A stretch of 64,000 bases of DNA from an uncultured Clostridia bacterium (GTDB taxonomy: Bacteria; Bacillota; Clostridia; Christensenellales; UBA1242), in NCBI GenBank assembly GCA_934757865.1, contig CAKVLS010000001.1, forward strand, positions 1 through 64,000. The letters are read 5' to 3'. Shown here piece after piece: positions 59,603-64,000 of the stretch. Position 1 is the first letter of the stretch, and each line of letters starts with the position of its first letter. The position numbers and the translations under genes are program-made. The notes under the pieces are model-generated. The model was given only the letters and a program-made list of their open reading frames with translations. It made no database searches and was not told where the DNA came from.

Positions 59603-61399
59603 ATGAATTTGCAAGAAAAGATAAAAAATCTACCACAAAATAGTGGTGTGTATATAATGAAAGACCTAAACGGCACAGTCATATATGTGGGCAAAGCCAA
59701 AGTCCTAAAAAACCGTGTTAGTCAGTATTTCAATGGCTCAAAAAAGCTCCCAAAAGTTGCCGCAATGGTTAGCAAAATTGCAGACTTTGAGTACATAATA
59801 ACTAATAGCGAACTTGATGCTTTAGTCTTAGAATGCAATCTTATCAAAAAATACCAGCCACATTATAATATCCTTTTGAAGGACGGCAAGAACTATTCTT
59901 ATATAAGGATAGACACAAGAGATGAGTTTCCAAGATTAGAGGCTGTAAGGCATATCAAAAAAGACGGAGCTAAATACTTCGGACCTTACTTCAATGGAAT
60001 AACTGCCAAAGAGCTAATCAAACTAATATATTTTGCTTATCCTATAAGACAATGCACAACATTTTTTAGCAGCACCAAACACCTAAAAAGAGCATGTCTT
60101 AACTACTCAATGGGTCTATGTTGTGCGCCATGTATAGGCAATGTCACCAGCACAGAATATCATAGACATATAAATGAAATAATAGGCTTCCTTAACGGAA
60201 AAGACAACGCCGTATATGATATCATAAAAAATAAAATGACCAAAGCCGCAGAGCTTGAAAACTTCGAACTTGCAATCAAATTAAGAGATAAACTTTTACT
60301 TCTTGATAAACTAAATGACAAAGCTGTCAATGCCCAGACCAAAGAAAAAGATATGGATATTGTCGGTTCGCATTTTGATGAAGAAAATATCGTTATCACA
60401 CTAATGGTAATTCGTAGTGGAAAAATGATAGGCTCTACTAACTACTTATTTGACAATATGGACAAGAGCTACGAAGACACAATGTCTAGCTTTTTGATTA
60501 ACTATTACACCGAGAACCCTGTATACCCAAAAATTCTACTTTTGGAGCAAGAACTACCTGAGGAGCTTACGAATTTCTTTGAGTCCAAGTCAACAAAAAT
60601 TGTAGTACCTAAGAGGGGAGAAAAGACCCTTCTTATTAAGCAAGCCCAAAAGAACGCAACAGACTTCTTTATCAACAACACCAATAGGCTAAAAAAGAAG
60701 CAAAAAGAAACAATAGGTGCTATGCAAGACTTGCAAGAAAAACTGCATTTGCGTAATTTACCTATGCGCATAGAAGCATATGATATATCTAACACTAGCG
60801 GTACTAACTCTGTTGCTAGTATGGTAGTATTCATAGGCGGCGAAAAGGCAAGTAAAAATTATCGTAAGTTTAAGATTAAGACAGTTGTAGGGCCTAACGA
60901 CTTTGCATCACTTCATGAGGTTGTGGGCAGGAGATTAGAAGAACTAAATGGCACAGATATTAGCTTTTCATCTGTTCCTAGCCTAATGCTTATAGATGGT
61001 GGTAAAGGCCAGGTATCTGCTACCCGTGAGCTTATCAAGTCGTACAATCAAGACATAGATGTTATAGGTCTTGCCAAACAAGAAGAAGAGGTCTTTGTTG
61101 AAGGTAGTCTTGAGTCTATCAAACTCCCAAAAGGCTCTTATGCACTTAGACTTTTGCAAGCGGTTAGAGATGAAGCTCATAGATTTGCTATTACCTTCCA
61201 TAGAAGCATTAGAACAAAAAAACAAACCGAAAGTGTTTTAGACAATATCCCAGGTGTAGGAAAAACTAGAAAAAGACAACTAATCGAAAAGTTTGGAAAC
61301 GTTAACCGTATCAAAAAATGCACTATATATGACTTGATGCGTATATCAGGCATAACCGAAACTATCGCCCAAAATATTCTAAATACTCTAAATAAATAG
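59603..61399 (+). CDS. uvrC: Excinuclease ABC subunit C
   Basis: UvrC makes both incisions in nucleotide excision repair. The 598-residue product has the GIY-YIG nuclease (SGVYIMKDLNGTVIYVGKAK), the cysteine cluster CLNYSMGLCCAPCIG, a UvrB-binding UVR motif (LENFELAIKLRDKL), the RNase H-like 5' nuclease (IEAYDISNTSGTNSVASMVVF) and C-terminal HhH motifs (IPGVGKTRKRQLIEKFG, ISGITETIAQNIL). All domains are intact. ATG 59603 is used; GTG 59588 is in frame but without support. TATAAT at 59591-59596 lies six bases before the ATG and no ribosome site is present, so the mRNA may be leaderless. Confidence 0.95.
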   Translation: MNLQEKIKNLPQNSGVYIMKDLNGTVIYVGKAKVLKNRVSQYFNGSKKLPKVAAMVSKIADFEYIITNSELDALVLECNLIKKYQPHYNILLKDGKNYSYIRIDTRDEFPRLEAVRHIKKDGAKYFGPYFNGITAKELIKLIYFAYPIRQCTTFFSSTKHLKRACLNYSMGLCCAPCIGNVTSTEYHRHINEIIGFLNGKDNAVYDIIKNKMTKAAELENFELAIKLRDKLLLLDKLNDKAVNAQTKEKDMDIVGSHFDEENIVITLMVIRSGKMIGSTNYLFDNMDKSYEDTMSSFLINYYTENPVYPKILLLEQELPEELTNFFESKSTKIVVPKRGEKTLLIKQAQKNATDFFINNTNRLKKKQKETIGAMQDLQEKLHLRNLPMRIEAYDISNTSGTNSVASMVVFIGGEKASKNYRKFKIKTVVGPNDFASLHEVVGRRLEELNGTDISFSSVPSLMLIDGGKGQVSATRELIKSYNQDIDVIGLAKQEEEVFVEGSLESIKLPKGSYALRLLQAVRDEAHRFAITFHRSIRTKKQTESVLDNIPGVGKTRKRQLIEKFGNVNRIKKCTIYDLMRISGITETIAQNILNTLNK

Positions 61400-61404
61400 A
61401 CTAT

Positions 61405-61439
61405 ACTTCTGCATATATTACATTATGCAGAAGTTTTTT
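61405..61439 (+). terminator. uvrC terminator containing the next gene's start codon
   Basis: A perfect 11-bp stem (ACTTCTGCATA/TATGCAGAAGT) with an 8-base loop and six T residues. The ATG at 61425-61427 of the next gene lies in the right arm. Confidence 0.88.
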
Positions 61440-62390
61440 ATTAGACTAAAAGTTATATTCTCAATAATAGCCTCAGTTTTGGTTGGACTATATATTTTTG
61501 CTTTTCCTATTATAGTTTCGAGACTCAAAAAGCAAAACCCCATAGACAATATATACGGCACTCACTCATCGCCCGTTGTCCTTGATTTGTGGCATGTAGA
61601 AACTTTTGAGGGCGGAACTACTAGCCGAAAAAGTTTTTTGGAAGATTGCGTCAAGAGTTTCACTAGACAAAATAGCGGAGTGTATATCTCAGTTACCGTT
61701 ATGACAAGAGAGCAATACAACCTAAATATTAAGGGTAGCTCGCCAGATATTGTGTCTTTTAGTGATGGAAATATTAGAAGCAGTCTTGTTGACCTTGCTA
61801 GAATAGATAGAGTAGTTAAATATATAGATGACCTAAAATATGACGGCGACATAGTGTGCTATCCGTATATGCTAGGTAGATATGCTATTATAAGTAGAGA
61901 AGAGATAAGTGGAGACTTGCCTAATGAGATTATCAAACAAAAGAAGCGTACAATATATCCTTTTGGCTACTCAAAAGATGTAAATGGACATATGTACCTA
62001 GAAGAAAATGGCTATACATTGCCAAGTAATAGCAAAGTCTATAATACTCAGTATGAATTATATACGGCTTTTTTGAAAGGCGAAGTTACGGCTATGCTTG
62101 GCTCTCAAAGAGATGTTCATAGACTCAAATCTCGTGAAGAAAAAGGCACAATAGACGCCTTACATTATATTTATCTAGGCGGGACTACCGACCTTGTCCA
62201 ATATATAGGTGTGACAAAAAGCAGTAAGGATATAGATGGCGCAAAGATATTTTGCCAGTACCTTGTAGAGAAATGTGACGAAAAAGTCAAAAAATGTGGT
62301 ATGTTTTCGCCATTTGAATGTATTTATGAGGACTCATATATGCAAGAGTGGGAAAAGCAAATTAAATATACAAGGTTAGGTAATGTATGA
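61425..62390 (+). CDS. Membrane-anchored solute-binding-like protein
   Basis: The 321-residue protein starts with a membrane anchor (about residues 8-31, no lipobox cysteine). The rest has the pattern of type 2 extracellular solute-binding proteins: VVLDLWHVETFEGGTTSRKSFLEDCVKSFTRQN, then SPDIVSFSDG, and AMLGSQRDVHRL. Such proteins normally serve ABC importers, but no permease or ATPase gene is adjacent. The start codon lies inside the uvrC terminator stem and has no clear ribosome site; no better in-frame ATG exists upstream of the mature domain. It overlaps murB by four bases (ATGA), so the two are translationally coupled. The ligand is unknown; a scaffold or sensor role is possible. Confidence 0.6.
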   Translation: MQKFFIRLKVIFSIIASVLVGLYIFAFPIIVSRLKKQNPIDNIYGTHSSPVVLDLWHVETFEGGTTSRKSFLEDCVKSFTRQNSGVYISVTVMTREQYNLNIKGSSPDIVSFSDGNIRSSLVDLARIDRVVKYIDDLKYDGDIVCYPYMLGRYAIISREEISGDLPNEIIKQKKRTIYPFGYSKDVNGHMYLEENGYTLPSNSKVYNTQYELYTAFLKGEVTAMLGSQRDVHRLKSREEKGTIDALHYIYLGGTTDLVQYIGVTKSSKDIDGAKIFCQYLVEKCDEKVKKCGMFSPFECIYEDSYMQEWEKQIKYTRLGNV

Positions 62391-63319
62391 AAAAATTTGT
62401 AAAACAATTTTGTAAAGAGGCAAAAGAAAGTACCCTTACGCTTAATAAAAGTCTAAAAAATCTCAACACCTTCAAGATAGATTGCACAGCGAGCGTATAT
62501 ATTGAGATAGGTAGTTTTAGAGACCTTATGATAATGACTAGACTTGCTAAACTATATAATATAGAGTGTTTTTGTTTAGGTGGCGGGAGTAAAGTGCTTT
62601 TGCCTAATAAGTTAAAGTGCGTTGTATATACTCTAAGAGGTAAGTTTGAGAGTATAGAGAGATTAGATAACTTACTTATAGTTGGTGGCGGAACAAAAAT
62701 GCAGACACTTTGCGACTATACAGCAAGAAATAACTTATTATGCGTAGAGTGGGGTCTTGGTATCCCATGTAGAGTTGCCGGCGGAGTGTATATGAATGCC
62801 GGCTGCTTTGGTAAGTCGTTTAGTGATATTGTCGTCAAAGTCATCTACACTGACGGCGAAAAAATTATGTCAAAAGAGTCTAAAGATTGCGAGTTTGGAT
62901 ATAGAAAGAGCTTTTTTAGTGGCAAAAGTTATACGATTTTGTATGTAATATTAAGGACAAGCCCGGGCGAAAATGTTAGGGAGTCTATGATAGATATGTT
63001 TAGATGTAAGACAAGCAAACAGCCGTATAACTTAGGCTCTTGCGGAAGTATTTTCAAAAAAAGCGTACTTCCGGCGCCACTTTTTATAGAGAGTGCGGGG
63101 CTTAAAGGCTTGAGAGTAGGGGATGCTGAGGTGTCTACCAAACATTGCGGATTTGTCGTTAACAAAAAAAATTGCACTCAAAGGCAAGTTTTGAAAATAA
63201 TTTATAAAATAAAAAGGACAGTTTGGAAAAAACATGCTATACTATTACATAATGAAGTAATAGTGCTAGGAGGAAGAAATGGCATATTTAGGAGATTATC
63301 ACACACACACCGTTTATAG
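62387..63319 (+). CDS. murB: UDP-N-acetylenolpyruvoylglucosamine reductase (divergent MurB)
   Basis: MurB uses NADPH and FAD to make UDP-N-acetylmuramate for peptidoglycan. The 310-residue protein shows the FAD motifs in altered form: GGGSKVLLP (usually GxGSN) and GIPCRVAGGVYMNAGCFG (usually GIPGTVGGAVYMNAG). It also has FGYRKSFF, the catalytic serine region GSCGSIFKK, the motif ESAGLKGLRVGDAEVSTKHCGFVVN and the late glutamate in HNEVIVLG. Catalytic residues appear intact, so it is probably active. Its start overlaps the preceding gene's stop (ATGA). Its last 14 codons overlap the next gene, whose ribosome site lies inside murB. Confidence 0.85.
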   Translation: MKKFVKQFCKEAKESTLTLNKSLKNLNTFKIDCTASVYIEIGSFRDLMIMTRLAKLYNIECFCLGGGSKVLLPNKLKCVVYTLRGKFESIERLDNLLIVGGGTKMQTLCDYTARNNLLCVEWGLGIPCRVAGGVYMNAGCFGKSFSDIVVKVIYTDGEKIMSKESKDCEFGYRKSFFSGKSYTILYVILRTSPGENVRESMIDMFRCKTSKQPYNLGSCGSIFKKSVLPAPLFIESAGLKGLRVGDAEVSTKHCGFVVNKKNCTQRQVLKIIYKIKRTVWKKHAILLHNEVIVLGGRNGIFRRLSHTHRL

Positions 63320-64000
63320 CAAAAAAAAGTGGCTCCCATATAAGCATGGCAAAAACACCGTAGAAGAAAATGTCGAGAGAGCATCAGAGCTAGGACTAAA
63401 AGAAATTGCAATAACAGACCATGGCTTTGCTCACAAGACTTATGGTACTAATATAAAAAATATCATGGCAATCAACGCCCAAAAGCCAGAACTAGAAAAG
63501 AAATATAAAATCAATGTTTTGACTGGCGTTGAAGCTAACATTATATCTCGTGACGGAGATATAGACATTAGCCTTGATGAGATAAAAAATCTTGACATCT
63601 TAGTATGTGGATTTCACACAATGGCAAGAGGCAAGACTTTTAAGGATAGATGGCTTATGTTTACTTGCAATAGTTTTGCTAAACTATTCCATGTAAGAAG
63701 CAAAAAGAATATTGAACGTAACACTAACGCATATATCAAGATGCTTAACAAGTATCCTATAGATATTATAGCTCATATCAATCACGGCATCGCCAAAGTT
63801 GACGCCCTAAGAGTAGCAGAAGAAGCTGTTAAGACCAATACTTATGTAGAGCTTAACTGCAAGCGTATCAACTTCACAGGGGACGAGATTAAGAAGATGG
63901 TAGAGATGGGCGTTATGTTTATAGTAGATTCTGACGCACACTCTGTCGACAGAATTGCAGATTTTAATCTTGCGAGAAAGGTTATAAAAGAGTATAATAT
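63279..64000 (+). CDS. PHP-domain phosphoesterase, 3' end outside the window
   Basis: About 240 residues are visible. The metal-binding motifs of the PHP family appear in order: H8 and H10 (DYHTHT), ITDHG, GVEANI, CGFHT, HINHG and SDAH. The family hydrolyses phosphoesters such as histidinol phosphate. AGGAGG (63268-63273) lies five bases before ATG 63279, and the frame overlaps the end of murB by 41 bases. In Clostridia a PHP gene commonly sits between murB and rapZ-yvcK-whiA, so those genes are expected just beyond the window. The coding region continues past 64000. Confidence 0.9.
   Translation, partial: MAYLGDYHTHTVYSKKKWLPYKHGKNTVEENVERASELGLKEIAITDHGFAHKTYGTNIKNIMAINAQKPELEKKYKINVLTGVEANIISRDGDIDISLDEIKNLDILVCGFHTMARGKTFKDRWLMFTCNSFAKLFHVRSKKNIERNTNAYIKMLNKYPIDIIAHINHGIAKVDALRVAEEAVKTNTYVELNCKRINFTGDEIKKMVEMGVMFIVDSDAHSVDRIADFNLARKVIKEYN

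Overview
The window reads as the chromosome of a low-GC, endospore-forming Firmicute (Clostridia-like). This rests on three things. It has a spoIIQ-like gene and a clear spoIIID, short AT-rich intergenic regions with consensus sigma-A promoters and intrinsic terminators, and strong AGGAGG-type ribosome binding sites. It uses the standard bacterial code: Trp is TGG and TGA is a stop, for example at 62388-62390. No tRNA, rRNA, CRISPR array, transposase or phage gene was seen. The first ~70 bases are 50% G+C against 20% in the next 70, and look like foreign sequence joined to the contig end.

Layout. (1) 0.3-1.6 kb: a sporulation patch, spoIIQ-like - acpP - spoIIID. (2) 1.7-38.5 kb: two colossal tandem genes for predicted lipoproteins of 6,560 and 5,448 residues. 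They share a signal-peptide start (MKKF...GCNED[K/R]Y) and an architecture of Ig-like regions, 'header' modules (x-PYxI...DID...F.G..dGn) and long runs of GLUG-type beta-helix repeats (VGG[I/L]VG). Each has its own near-consensus promoter and terminator, and together they fill well over half the window. A small stretch after the second gene may be the relic of a third. (3) 39-46.5 kb: rpoB-rpoC with an unusual rifampicin pocket. (4) 46.5-48.4 kb: small units: a possible ~75-nt sRNA, a 46-aa ORF, an orphan HicB-like protein and a degenerate Nudix-like protein. (5) 48.5-53.3 kb: the str operon, L7Ae-like - rpsL - rpsG - fusA - tuf, with a perfect 14-bp inverted repeat around the tuf promoter. 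(6) 53.5-59.6 kb: AI-2E family permease; a divergent acyltransferase/XRE pair bounded on both sides by the same 34-nt bidirectional hairpin; a small Cys-containing membrane protein; an ArsR-type regulator; a GT4 glycosyltransferase and a methyltransferase. (7) 59.6-64 kb: uvrC - anchored solute-binding-like protein - murB - PHP phosphoesterase (running off the end), resembling the Firmicutes uvrC/murB/PHP/rapZ/yvcK/whiA neighbourhood.

The core genes (transcription, translation, cell wall, sporulation) are ordinary. The least explained material is the pair of giant surface lipoproteins beside rpoB. Next come the tuf promoter inverted repeat, the hairpin-bounded acyltransferase/XRE module with its paired operators, and a terminator that contains the start codon of the next gene. 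All functional calls come from reading the sequence; no database search was run.
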